From [Empedobacter] haloabium (lineage in GTDB: Bacteria; Pseudomonadota; Gammaproteobacteria; Burkholderiales; Burkholderiaceae_D), in contig CP136508.1 of NCBI GenBank assembly GCA_008011715.2, forward strand, positions 2,046,001 through 2,110,000: 64,000 nucleotides of DNA, given 5' to 3'. The notes under the pieces were generated by a model. The model saw only the letters and a program-made list of their open reading frames with translations, ran no database searches and had not been told where the DNA came from. Each line of letters opens with the position of its first letter. Position 1 is the stretch's first letter. Below, piece after piece: positions 1-8,236 of the stretch. The position numbers were made by a program, and so were the translations under genes.

Positions 1-83
1 AAGCTGGCGCCCACCAGGGTTACCAGCGCCAGCGCGAACAGGAGGCCGGACCAGCGGCGCGGCGGCGGCGACGGCATCGTCAT
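1..83 (-). CDS. phnE: ABC transporter permease, second PhnE-like subunit (5' end only)
   Basis: Only the first 27 codons are in the window; the gene runs off the left edge. The ATG at 83..81 overlaps the stop of the preceding permease in an ATGA arrangement, so the two are translationally coupled. The visible residues give a short Pro/Arg-rich cytoplasmic start followed by a hydrophobic stretch (FALALVTLVG), as expected for the first membrane segment of an inner-membrane permease. Calling it a second PhnE-like permease rests mainly on position: PhnDCE-type operons often end in two tandem permease genes. The fragment is too short for family assignment on its own. Confidence 0.6.
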   Translation of the reverse strand, partial: MTMPSPPPRRWSGLLFALALVTLVGAS

Positions 84-925
84 CCCAGCCTCCGGCGCAA
101 CTGTTTCGAGACCACGTCCGCGGCCGCCACCAGCAGCACGAACACCAGCAGCATCGACGCCACTTCCCCACCGGCCAGCATCTTCATCGACTCGTCCATG
201 CGCTGGCCCAGGCCGCCGGCGCCGACGAAGCCCATGACGACCGAGCCGCGGATCGCGCACTCCCAGCGGTAGACGGTATACGACACCAGTTCCGAGGCCG
301 ATTCGGGCAGCGCGCCATACAGCAGGGCGGCCAGGCGCGAACCGCCGTTGGCCAGCAGCGTGTCGCTGGCATGGCGTTCGGACGATTCCAGGATCTCCGC
401 ATAGACCTTGCCCAGCATGCCGCAATAGGTCAGCGCGATCGCCAGCACGCCGGCGGTCGGGCCCAGGCCGATGATGCGCACGAACAGCAGCGCCCACACC
501 AGCTCCGGCACGCTGCGCAGCAGCACCAGCAGCCAGCGCACCAGCTGGCGCACCAGCGCCGGCAGCGGCGCCATGCGGCCCGTGCCCAGGCGCGAGATCG
601 ACAGGCGCTCGGTGACGACGAGGGTGGCCGGGAGCGCGCCCAGCAGGGCCAGGGTCAGGCCGGCGGTGGCGATGGCCACCGTCTGCCACGTCTCGCGCAG
701 CAGCATGGCCAGGAATTCCGGCGAGTGCGCCGGCGGCACGAACGCGGCCAGGAACTGGCCGGTGGCCGCCAGGCTGGCGCCGTCGAACAGCAGGGCCGGG
801 TGGAATTCGCTGACGACGGCCATCGGCCACAGCACGACCAGCAGCAACAGCGTCCACGTGACGCGGCCGCGCCAGGCCGGGTCGGGATGGCGCTCGGCTG
901 GGGAAACAGCGGGGATATTGTGCAT
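80..925 (-). CDS. phnE: ABC transporter permease, PhnE family (putative selenate/oxyanion uptake)
   Basis: Inner-membrane permease of 281 residues with several hydrophobic segments. Near residues 205-245 is a permease loop, from GGSRLAALLYGALPES to VGAGGLGQRMDES, which is the ATPase-docking region typical of PhnE-type permeases. The ATG at 925..923 is chosen because it lies 2 bases after the stop of the ATPase gene and begins a plausible protein (MHNIPAV); the frame stays open upstream but there reads as a low-complexity shadow of the ATPase gene. It is the third gene of an operon: binding protein, ATPase, permease, permease. The family moves phosphonate, phosphite or related oxyanions. The binding protein and the neighbouring selenium genes make selenate or selenite the favoured substrate here, which is inference. 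Confidence 0.85.
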   Translation of the reverse strand: MHNIPAVSPAERHPDPAWRGRVTWTLLLLVVLWPMAVVSEFHPALLFDGASLAATGQFLAAFVPPAHSPEFLAMLLRETWQTVAIATAGLTLALLGALPATLVVTERLSISRLGTGRMAPLPALVRQLVRWLLVLLRSVPELVWALLFVRIIGLGPTAGVLAIALTYCGMLGKVYAEILESSERHASDTLLANGGSRLAALLYGALPESASELVSYTVYRWECAIRGSVVMGFVGAGGLGQRMDESMKMLAGGEVASMLLVFVLLVAAADVVSKQLRRRLG

Positions 926-927
926 CG

Positions 928-1764
928 TTACAGGCAGGCGCCGACGGCCAGCGGCGTGGCCAGGTCGTCTTGCCGCGGCGCGTTGGCGGGCGGCTGCTCG
1001 TTCAGGTACAACTCGTCGATCATCGCCTGGGTGACCTGTTCGCGCGGCAGGTCGAACGCCACCTTGCCGTCCTTCAGGGCGACGATGCGGGGAAAGTGCG
1101 CCAGCGCCAGCTCGACCTGGTGCAGGCTGCAGACCAGGGCCGCGTTGCGGGCCGCCGCTTCCTGCTGCAGGGTGGTCAGGGTCAGTTGCGACAGGGCCGG
1201 ATCGAGCGCGGACAGCGGCTCGTCCACCAGCAATGCCTGGGCATTCGACAGCAGCAGCCGCGCCAGGCCGCAGCGCTGGCGCTCGCCGCCGGACAGGCGG
1301 TCGACGCGGGCGTACAGCTTGTCGCCCAGGTTGAAGCGCACCAGTGCGCGGTAGGCCGCTTCCGGGTCGCGCGGCCTGATCAGCGAGACCAGCGCCTGCC
1401 ACAGGTTCCACTGCGGCAGCCGGGCCGCCAGCACGGCCGTGACGACGCGCTGGCGCGGCGGCAGCGGCGGCGTCTGCGGCGCCAGGAACAGGCGCGCGCG
1501 CAGGCGGTGGCGCTCGGCGTCGGACAGGTCCCAGGGCCGGTGGCCGAACGCCTCGAACGTGCCTTCCACGGGGCGGTGAGCGCAGGCCAGCGTGGCCAGC
1601 AGCGTGGTCTTGCCGGCCCCGGAAGGGCCGATCAGCGCCACCTGCTCGCCGGCGTCGACGCGCAGCTCGATACCCTGCAACGCCAGCGCACGCGTGCCGC
1701 CGGCGTGGCGCGCCACCAGGCGTGCCAGGCGGTAGACAGGGGTGGAGGCGGGCTGCTTCATCAC
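928..1764 (-). CDS. phnC: ABC transporter ATP-binding protein, PhnC family
   Basis: Cytoplasmic ATPase of 278 residues that powers the adjacent permeases. Walker A is GPSGAGKTT near residue 47, the signature is LSGGERQRCGLARLL near residue 160, Walker B is ALLVDEPLSALDP, and the switch His is in CSLHQVE. The length is slightly above the usual 250-270 because of a C-terminal tail. It starts 14 bases after the stop of the binding-protein gene and ends 2 bases before the permease start, so the four genes are surely one transcript. Substrate cannot be told from the ATPase. PhnC is the family name and does not prove phosphonate transport. Confidence 0.88.
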   Translation of the reverse strand: MMKQPASTPVYRLARLVARHAGGTRALALQGIELRVDAGEQVALIGPSGAGKTTLLATLACAHRPVEGTFEAFGHRPWDLSDAERHRLRARLFLAPQTPPLPPRQRVVTAVLAARLPQWNLWQALVSLIRPRDPEAAYRALVRFNLGDKLYARVDRLSGGERQRCGLARLLLSNAQALLVDEPLSALDPALSQLTLTTLQQEAAARNAALVCSLHQVELALAHFPRIVALKDGKVAFDLPREQVTQAMIDELYLNEQPPANAPRQDDLATPLAVGACL

Positions 1765-1778
1765 TTACTCGTCATCGT

Positions 1779-2627
1779 TTACTTCTTCAGCAGGCCGGCG
1801 TTCTTCGCGGCCGCTTCGATGGCCGTGTAGTTCTCCGCGCGGGTCGGAATGAACTTGCTGGCGCGCTGCAGTTCCAGGATCTGCTTGCCCTCCGGGGTGC
1901 TGGCGTCCAGCGCCAGGAAGGCATCCGTGATCTTCTTCTTCAGCTCAGCCGGCATGTCGGCGCGTACGGTCCAGTTATAGTCGTAGTAGGGTGGCGTCGT
2001 GTAGAACACGCGCACCTTGCTTGGGTCGACCTTCTTCTCGCCGACCAGTTTTTCCCACACGGAGATATTGAGCGCGCCGGCATCGACCTTGCCGCCGGCG
2101 ACCGCCGCCACCGTGGCGTCATGCGCGCCCGAGAAGGCGATGCGTTTCAGGTCGCTGTCCGGATCGATCTGGGCGGCCAGCAGGAACGAGCGCGGCATCA
2201 GGTGGCCGGAGGTGGACGATTCGGAGCCGAACGACAGCGTCTTGCCCTTCAGGTCCGCCAGCTTCGTGATGGCGGGCGACGTGGTGACGAAAACCGAGCG
2301 GAATTTTTCGTCTTCCACGCGCTGCACCAGCGGCACCACCTGGCCGCGGCTGCGCTCCTTCGCCTGCACGAACGTGAAGCCGCCGAACCACACCATGTCC
2401 AGCTTGCGGTTGATCAGGCCCTCGACCGAGGCGGCGTAGTCGGTCACCGGCGTGAACTCGACCTTCATGCCGGTCTTCTTCTCCAGGTATTCGCCCAGCG
2501 GCTTGAACTTGCGCTGCAGTTCGGTGGGCGCTTCGTCGGGAATGGCGGAGACGCGCAGCACCTGTTGCGCTGACGAAGAGCCGGACACCAGCAGCAGGCC
2601 GGCGGCGAGGACGGAGATCAGTTTCAT
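1779..2627 (-). CDS. ABC transporter substrate-binding protein, PhnD superfamily, putative selenate-binding type
   Basis: Periplasmic binding protein of 282 residues. Residues 1-20 form a signal peptide with cleavage after SSSA; the mature part begins QQVLRVSAIPDEAPTELQ. It has the PhnD layout (PLGEYLEKKTGMKVEFTPV, then DMVWFGGFTFVQA, FGSESSTSGHLMPRSF and PPYYDYNW). The combination IPDEAPTELQRKF, VTDYAA and WFGGFTF matches my memory of the family named putative selenate ABC transporter binding protein, which was defined from its co-occurrence with selD. The ATG at 2627..2625 starts the signal peptide; the longer open frame upstream is not protein-like. It leads the transporter operon and diverges from egtD across 218 bases. 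A phosphonate or phosphite binder is the alternative. Confidence 0.82.
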   Translation of the reverse strand: MKLISVLAAGLLLVSGSSSAQQVLRVSAIPDEAPTELQRKFKPLGEYLEKKTGMKVEFTPVTDYAASVEGLINRKLDMVWFGGFTFVQAKERSRGQVVPLVQRVEDEKFRSVFVTTSPAITKLADLKGKTLSFGSESSTSGHLMPRSFLLAAQIDPDSDLKRIAFSGAHDATVAAVAGGKVDAGALNISVWEKLVGEKKVDPSKVRVFYTTPPYYDYNWTVRADMPAELKKKITDAFLALDASTPEGKQILELQRASKFIPTRAENYTAIEAAAKNAGLLKK

Positions 2628-2845
2628 GGGATTTTTCTTGGATGATGATTGTTGGAAACGAAGGCGGCACGACTGACTGAGCTGGGCGCCGCGCATCGTC
2701 GATTCGGCTATGATAGCAAAAATGTTGCTGGCGGCTTGCCCGCCGGCTACGTGGTCAGTCCCATCGCTGCGTGATTCACTTAAGCAACAAGGCCCGCAAC
2801 CGCGCTGTCGCGCGCTACCGGCGCACAAGCCAAGAAAGAGACGCC

Positions 2846-3847
2846 ATGTCCATGACCCGCACTGCCGCGCTGCGCGCGCTCCCGCCGTCCCCCATGCCAA
2901 CACTGTCCGATATCGCCCATGGCGACGCCGCCACGGTGGCCGAAATCGTGGCCGGCCTGTTGGCGCCGCAGGCGCACACATCGCCCAAGTACCTGTACGA
3001 CAGCCTCGGTTCGCGCCTGTTCGAGGCGATCTGCGAGCTGCCCGAATACTATCCGACCCGCACCGAGGCGGCCATCTTCGCGCGGCACGGCGCGGACATC
3101 GCAGGCCGCATCGGTGTCGGCGCCACCTTGATCGACCTGGGCGCCGGCAACTGCGCCAAGGCGGCCAGCCTGTTCCCGCTGCTGCGGCCGAAGCAGTATG
3201 TGCCGATCGATATCTCGCGCGAGTTCCTTAATGAAGCCGTCAGCCGGCTGCGCCAGCGCTTTCCGGACATCGCCATGACGGCGCTGGCGCTGGACCTGTC
3301 CGGCCCCTTCGTGCTGCCGGCCGAGGTGGCGGCGCGGCGCCGCGTGTTCTTCTACCCCGGTTCCTCGATCGGTAACTTCGCCCCGCACGAGGCGATCGCC
3401 TTCCTGCGCCGGGTGCGCGAGAACGCGACGGCCGACGGCGGCCTGCTGATCGGCGTGGACCTGATCAAGGACGCCGCGGTGCTGGACGCGGCCTATGACG
3501 ACGCGATCGGCGTCACCGCCGCCTTCAATCTGAACATGCTGCGCCATCTGAACCACCTGATCGGCAGCGACTTCGACGTGCGCCAGTGGCGCCACGTGGC
3601 CTTCTTCCATGCCGAGGAAAGCCGCATCGAGATGCACCTGGAAGCGCGCACCGCGCTGACGGTACGCTGGCCTGGTGGCGAGCGCCACTTCGCGCGTGGC
3701 GAACGCATCCACACGGAAGACAGCTATAAATACACGCGCGACAGCTTTGCCGACCTGCTGGCCCAGGCCGGCTTCATGGCGGACGACGTGTGGACCGACG
3801 CAGCGGGCTGGTTCGCCGTCATGCACGCGCGCGCCGCCAGCGCTTAA
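2846..3847 (+). CDS. egtD: L-histidine N-alpha-methyltransferase EgtD
   Basis: SAM-dependent methyltransferase (333 residues) that trimethylates the alpha-amino group of histidine to give hercynine, the precursor of both ergothioneine and selenoneine. The SAM-binding motif is LIDLGAGNCAKA near residue 94. The family block SPKYLYDSLGSRLFEAICELPEYYPTR is split between residues 46 and 72, and FYPGSSIGNF follows near residue 170. The ATG at 2846 is preceded by AAGAAAGAG at good spacing. egtB follows 13 bases later, so the two form an operon. This length is normal for EgtD (about 320-335). Confidence 0.95.
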   Translation: MSMTRTAALRALPPSPMPTLSDIAHGDAATVAEIVAGLLAPQAHTSPKYLYDSLGSRLFEAICELPEYYPTRTEAAIFARHGADIAGRIGVGATLIDLGAGNCAKAASLFPLLRPKQYVPIDISREFLNEAVSRLRQRFPDIAMTALALDLSGPFVLPAEVAARRRVFFYPGSSIGNFAPHEAIAFLRRVRENATADGGLLIGVDLIKDAAVLDAAYDDAIGVTAAFNLNMLRHLNHLIGSDFDVRQWRHVAFFHAEESRIEMHLEARTALTVRWPGGERHFARGERIHTEDSYKYTRDSFADLLAQAGFMADDVWTDAAGWFAVMHARAASA

Positions 3848-3860
3848 GCGGGGGGACGGC

Positions 3861-5111
3861 ATGCTGATGACCGATCCCGGGTTGTGGGCGGCGCGCTACC
3901 AGGCCGTGCGCGGCCATACGCTGGCGCTGGCCGCGCCGTTGTCGGCCGAGGATTGCGGCGCCCAGTCGATGCCGGATGCCAGCCCGGTCAAGTGGCACCT
4001 GGCGCACACCACGTGGTTCTTCGAGACCTTCATCCTGGAAGCGCTGGAGCCCGCGTTCGCGCCGTTCCATCCGGCGTTCCGGGTGCTGTTCAACTCCTAC
4101 TACAACGGTGTCGGCGACAAGCACCCGCGCCCCAAGCGCGGCCTGCTGACGCGGCCGTCGCTGGACGAGGTCAAGGCTTACCGTGCCAACGTGGACGGGC
4201 GCATCGTGGCGCTGCTGGGCAGCCTGGCGGATGGCGCGGCGCGCGAGCGGCTGGCCGCGCTGCTGACCCTGGGCCTGCAGCACGAACAGCAGCACCAGGA
4301 ACTGATCCTGACGGACGTGAAGCACCTGCTGGCACAGAGCGCGCTGTATCCGGCGTACCTGGAGCGGCCGCTCGCGGCGGCGGCGGCCAGTCCGCTCGAG
4401 TGGGTGGCATGCGAGGGCGGCGTCGTTACCGTTGGCCACGACGGGGCTGGATTCTGCTTCGACAACGAGCTGCCGCGGCATCGCCAGTTCGTCGAACCGT
4501 TCGCGCTGGCCGCGCGCCTCGTCACCAATGGCGAATACCTGGCCTTCATCGAGGCCGGCGGCTACACGACGCCAGCGCTGTGGCTGGCCGAAGGCTGGGA
4601 CTGGGCTTGCGCGCAGGCGCTGCGCCAGCCTTTGTACTGGCAGCGTGACGATGCCGGCAACTGGTACGAATTCACGTTGGCAGGGCTGCAGCCGCTCGAC
4701 CTGCACCGGCCGGTCACGCACGTGTCCTTGTTCGAGGCGGATGCGTATGCCCACTGGGCGGGGGCACGGTTGCCGACGGAAGCGGAGTGGGAATGCGCCG
4801 CGCGCATGTACGGCGCGCAGCCGGGCGATGCGCCGGCTTTTGCGCATCCCGGTGAGAGCGTCGGGGCCGGCGCATTGCGGCAGATGTTCGGCGATTGCTG
4901 GCAATGGACCAGCAGCAGCTACGCGCCGTATCCGGGCTTCCGCCCGGCGGCGGGCGCGATCGGCGAGTACAACGGCAAGTTCATGGTGAACCAATACGTG
5001 CTGCGCGGCTCGTCCTGCGCGACGCCGGCGGGTCATGCCCGGGTCAGCTATCGCAACTTCTTTCCGGCCGGGGCGCGCTGGCAGTTCACCGGGATCCGCC
5101 TGGCGCGATGA
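3861..5111 (+). CDS. egtB: Ergothioneine biosynthesis sulfoxide synthase EgtB
   Basis: Non-haem iron enzyme (416 residues) that joins hercynine to a thiol donor to give the sulfoxide intermediate of ergothioneine synthesis. The N-terminal DinB_2-like domain has the iron-ligand motif HEQQHQE (H-x3-H-x-E) near residue 140 and the earlier HLAHTTWFFE. The C-terminal FGE-sulfatase-type domain carries LPTEAEWECAARM and ends in the YRNFFPAGARW / TGIRLAR block. The ATG at 3861 follows GGGGGACGGC and lies 13 bases after egtD. No egtA, egtC or egtE is visible, so donor and C-S lyase must lie elsewhere or the pathway uses cysteine directly. A second member of the superfamily, senA, lies 7.4 kb away. Confidence 0.93.
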   Translation: MLMTDPGLWAARYQAVRGHTLALAAPLSAEDCGAQSMPDASPVKWHLAHTTWFFETFILEALEPAFAPFHPAFRVLFNSYYNGVGDKHPRPKRGLLTRPSLDEVKAYRANVDGRIVALLGSLADGAARERLAALLTLGLQHEQQHQELILTDVKHLLAQSALYPAYLERPLAAAAASPLEWVACEGGVVTVGHDGAGFCFDNELPRHRQFVEPFALAARLVTNGEYLAFIEAGGYTTPALWLAEGWDWACAQALRQPLYWQRDDAGNWYEFTLAGLQPLDLHRPVTHVSLFEADAYAHWAGARLPTEAEWECAARMYGAQPGDAPAFAHPGESVGAGALRQMFGDCWQWTSSSYAPYPGFRPAAGAIGEYNGKFMVNQYVLRGSSCATPAGHARVSYRNFFPAGARWQFTGIRLAR

Positions 5112-5551
5112 TCCGCTGGCTTGCCGTCACTTACTTCATCTTCTCTTCATCCGTCAAAGTCATGCATCGCGCCCAGTCGCCGACACTGGGCAGTGCTGGC
5201 GGGGCCGGGCGCCAACTGTCCGACGGCACTATGGTGATCCGGGCCGTGGATATTCGTCGCGAACGCGCGGCTGGCCAGTATTTTCCACATCGATCCCGCG
5301 AGCGGGCGGCAGCGAACGGTGGCGGCACCATCCTTGACTGGCGCAAGCTGGTCCTGCCGTGTTCGCGGCCGAGGTGCGGGCGTCAGGAGCGCCCGTCCAG
5401 GGCGGCACGAACCACGTCCTGCGGCCGCGCGTTGCGGAAATGCGGGGCCGACTCCGAGCACTGTGCCGGCACGTTGGTATAAGCCATCAGCCGAATCGTC
5501 TCGGACCTGTTTGCGTCAGGGATTGGAACTCCCATCCGGCCCGCCGCGCCA
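5112..5551. other. Stretch without a recognisable gene
   Basis: Open frames exist on both strands, for example a plus-strand frame from an ATG overlapping the egtB stop (5108-5482). Their translations are Arg/Gly/Ser-rich with no domain or signal I recognise. Base composition is less extreme than in the flanking genes. It may be eroded coding sequence next to the decayed PEP-CTERM region. Confidence 0.5.
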
Positions 5552-5631
5552 TCCTCAACGCGAACTCAACTTGTGCGACCAGAGCTGCGCGTCCTCAACG
5601 CGAACTCAACTTGTGCGACCAGAGCTGCGCG
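5552..5631. repeat. Perfect tandem duplication of a 40-bp unit
   Basis: Positions 5552-5591 and 5592-5631 are identical 40-base copies (each starts TCCTCAACGCGAACTC and ends GAGCTGCGCG). No gene is recognised here. 40 is not a multiple of three, so the duplication would shift any reading frame across it, which fits a non-coding or decaying stretch. Confidence 0.9.
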
Positions 5632-5707
5632 AACGGGGGCTGGACACCGCGCGGGCCTTTTGCGCCATCCAGGCGTTGACACGGCGGCCAACGCTGCCTT
5701 CGCTGCG

Positions 5708-6242
5708 TCAAACGCAAGCACGGGTCGCCAATGCTGCAGGCATCAGCGCCACGGCATGCGCAGTACCGTCTCTTATACGCAGCCCGGCGCGGCGAGAGGC
5801 AAGAATGCTCATCAACCCGAGGGAAAGCATGAGCCAGCTGCCCGGTTCCGGCACAGCTCCTGGCGCCCCTGTAATGGCGAACCATCGAGCACGATAGGCG
5901 ACCAGGTTTGGCTGGCCGTGACGGTATCGTTGATGGGGAGACCCAGATGCTCGAAGGTGCGGACCACGCAGTCGTCCCTGGTGGCGTCGCATGCACCGTT
6001 CAGTGCCATGCTAAGCGGCTGCATGCAGCCGCCACTCACTGTCTGCCCATCGATCGTGACGCCGATCGGGCCAAACGCCACATGCGCCGAAAATCCTGCG
6101 CGTGAGCCGTCCTCCCGTTGAATAATCCCACGAGGACAGTAAGCCAAACCATTGCCGAAGCAGCCTGCGCGCTGGCAGCAGGCGATGCGCGGCGCGCTTG
6201 CGGAGGTGGAGCCGCGTGGGGAACGCGAGGCACGTGATGCAT
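5708..6242 (-). pseudogene. Frameshifted remnant of a PEP-CTERM protein gene
   Basis: Three consecutive pieces of one exported protein lie in three different frames. From ATG 6242 comes a signal peptide ending MVWLTVLVGLFNGRTAHAQ. Then, in the next frame, comes a mature domain (FSAHVAFGPIGVTIDG to TVTASQTWSPIVLDG). Then, in the third frame, comes a sorting tail with VPEPGSW, a hydrophobic helix and SRR. The first break falls in a run of four T near 6090, where five would restore AQDFSAHVAFGP. The mature part resembles the start of the second half of the neighbouring ORF (SLDINGRFGPITIEI), so it is a decayed paralogue. Exact ends are uncertain. Confidence 0.65.
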
Positions 6243-6430
6243 CTCGCCACAACCAACTGCCAGATGGGCGGTTCCGGCACGGGCGTAACGGGCGCTAGCG
6301 AAACGCCGCCATATGCATAGGTGTACATCCATAACGGCGACGCTGTCTCGTTACGGTATGTGACGTGCAACGCTTTGACCATGACCGGCTCATCCTCATT
6401 GACCTCGATGCTGTCATTGACCGCATACAA
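6243..6430 (-). pseudogene. C-terminal fragment of another PEP-CTERM protein
   Basis: A short frame just downstream of the large PEP-CTERM ORF reads LYAVNDSIEVNEDEP, then VTYRNETASPLWMYTY and VPEPPIWQLVVARCITCLAF with basic residues after it. This looks like the last 50 or so residues of a PEP-CTERM protein without its signal peptide or body. The frame continues upstream past the stop of the previous gene, so its own start is missing. I read it as a relic, with low certainty. Confidence 0.45.
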
Positions 6431-6431
6431 C

Positions 6432-8072
6432 TTACCGGTACCCGACCCGCGTGCCGATTCGTATTGCCCGTCGCGCTAACAGCACCAGCAGGCCCAAACC
6501 CAGCATCATGCCTTGCGAGGCTTCCGGTATGCCGCTAACCAGCGCCCTGGCGTGGCTACTCCCGTAAAGCATCAATGTGTATGGATCCGACGGCTGGGAA
6601 TTCAGAGTGTTGTCGAAGTAGGTGGTATAGCTCAGTACGCCGCGCGAAGGCAGCTGGCCGGAGGTCGACCAGGTGCTGGGCGACCCGGATGAGCCGGAGA
6701 GGTTGAGAACAGCCTCGTAAGGCGTATCGCTCATGCCTTCCGGACGCACGTCGACCTCGGCAGTGAACGTTGCCGACGCGGACGAAAAAGGCGGCACGAC
6801 CAAGAAGGCCGTTGCCTGGAGTTCAGTGAATGTCATCGAGCGTTCGCTTGCGTACGCAATCGCGCCAGGCTGGAGGTTAGCCGAAAACAATGCCCCGGCC
6901 GCAGGTTCCGCTATCCCGAACGTTACCCAACTGTTACCCGAATCTCGAGCGATCTCGAGTGCAGTCGGGGCAGGGGCTGTGGTAACTATCTCGCCGCCTG
7001 CGTACTGCTCGCCCCCTTCCCAAACGTGTGCAATCATTCGTAGCTGTTGCCATGGCTGGTTGTAGGTCCTGATCGTGCCATCCTGCGCGCGTATTTCTAT
7101 GGTGATAGGGCCGAAGCGGCCGTTGATGTCGAGGCTTTGTGCCTGCGCGGGGGCTGCAGCGAACAGCATCAGGCTCGCGCAGAGGCACCAGCCGCCAGCG
7201 GGATGCGCCTGGCGCACGCACCGCGGCATCGCCGGTCCAGCGCCATTGTGAGCGCGATATCGCGCGACCAGCGCCGCCGTGATAAGGCCCGCCAACAGCA
7301 TCATGGCACCGTTTGGCTCGGGTACGGCGGCTGCAGGTGGCAGGAAAACCGACGCGTTTGTGGCGCTTTCAAGCCTGAAGGACATTGGTTGCAGCGTTGA
7401 ATTGCTGATTTCCAATTGCAGTGTTTCGTCCCAGGAGCGCACGAACGAATAGTCCGAGTTCAAGCTGATCTGGCTGGCCAAGCCTTGGCCACGGTCGTCA
7501 TACCAGGTCAGCATCGCACTGACTTCGGCGTGGAACAGATCGCTGGTGAGTCCGGACGCATCGAACATGCCGGACGTGTGGGTCGATACGGTCAGTACTG
7601 TTCTCGGGCTCAGCGTCAGCCACATTGCCACCGATGTGCGAGCATCCGACCGCCAGGCACTGCCAGGCAGCGCGGCGGGACGTGTCAACAGGACATCCAC
7701 GCTGCTCTTGAGAGTTTCGTCGACGATCTGCGCGCCGGCAGTGCTCGCATCGAACGACCTTCGTGCCGTCACGGGATAGGAGCCCTCACCAACCCATGCG
7801 CCGAAGCTCCACAGTGTAATCGTATCGCCGGCGATGGCGCTCTGGACTTCCGGGCGGACAGCCGTTTCGTTCAACGAGACAGGCACGGCATCGTCGAGCG
7901 CAGTTAATTGCCACCGCAGGCCATCGATCCTGGCCTCGGCCGAGAGGGGCCCGGCCTGGGCGCCGTTGCAATACAGCCCCATGAGCGCTGCCAGCATCAG
8001 TCCCATGGCACGCAGCAGGCAATACCAACGCTGACAATGTTTCGCGGGACAACTTGGAATGTACGTGACCAT
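6432..8072 (-). CDS. Double PEP-CTERM protein: two exported proteins fused in one frame
   Basis: 546 residues. The ATG at 8072..8070 has GGAG 7 bases upstream and gives a signal peptide ending GAQA near residue 40. A beta-rich mature region follows, then near residue 250 a complete PEP-CTERM sorting tail: VPEPNGAMM, a hydrophobic helix and ARYRA. Instead of a stop, the frame continues to an internal Met at 7229 (about residue 282) that begins a second typical signal peptide, ending FAAAPAQAQ. A second mature domain follows, and a second tail (IPEASQGMM, helix, LARRAIR) ends near residue 515. Exosortase would be expected to process the tail in the envelope. I do not recognise a function for the mature domains. 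This may be two genes joined by loss of a stop. Confidence 0.72.
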   Translation of the reverse strand: MVTYIPSCPAKHCQRWYCLLRAMGLMLAALMGLYCNGAQAGPLSAEARIDGLRWQLTALDDAVPVSLNETAVRPEVQSAIAGDTITLWSFGAWVGEGSYPVTARRSFDASTAGAQIVDETLKSSVDVLLTRPAALPGSAWRSDARTSVAMWLTLSPRTVLTVSTHTSGMFDASGLTSDLFHAEVSAMLTWYDDRGQGLASQISLNSDYSFVRSWDETLQLEISNSTLQPMSFRLESATNASVFLPPAAAVPEPNGAMMLLAGLITAALVARYRAHNGAGPAMPRCVRQAHPAGGWCLCASLMLFAAAPAQAQSLDINGRFGPITIEIRAQDGTIRTYNQPWQQLRMIAHVWEGGEQYAGGEIVTTAPAPTALEIARDSGNSWVTFGIAEPAAGALFSANLQPGAIAYASERSMTFTELQATAFLVVPPFSSASATFTAEVDVRPEGMSDTPYEAVLNLSGSSGSPSTWSTSGQLPSRGVLSYTTYFDNTLNSQPSDPYTLMLYGSSHARALVSGIPEASQGMMLGLGLLVLLARRAIRIGTRVGYR

Positions 8073-8236
8073 TGGAGTCTCCAGCAGCTGTGCGGTAAGT
8101 ACGTTCCAGTTTAGCCGGTCACTTGACGGTTGCAAGAAGATCAATCGGGCAAGTGGCGGCGGCTTGCCGGCCGCTGCCGGGACTGCACCGCCCCATCCGT
8201 GGTGGCGGGCCGGCAATGCGTTGACCTTCGACTACC

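Noticed and set aside
1..2627. A plain phosphonate-uptake operon
   Set aside because: No phosphonate-degrading gene is nearby, the binding protein looks like the selD-linked type, and selenium genes are close. Kept as the alternative, not the main call.
5108..5482. A 124-codon frame whose ATG overlaps the egtB stop
   Set aside because: The overlap suggests coupling, but the protein is Arg/Ser/Gly-rich with no recognisable feature and the stretch looks non-coding.
5764..5780. A second Tn5 mosaic end (GTCTCTTATACGCAG)
   Set aside because: Only about 11 bases match before it diverges, and it reads as the end of the PEP-CTERM relic. The true adapter is only at 53956-53974.
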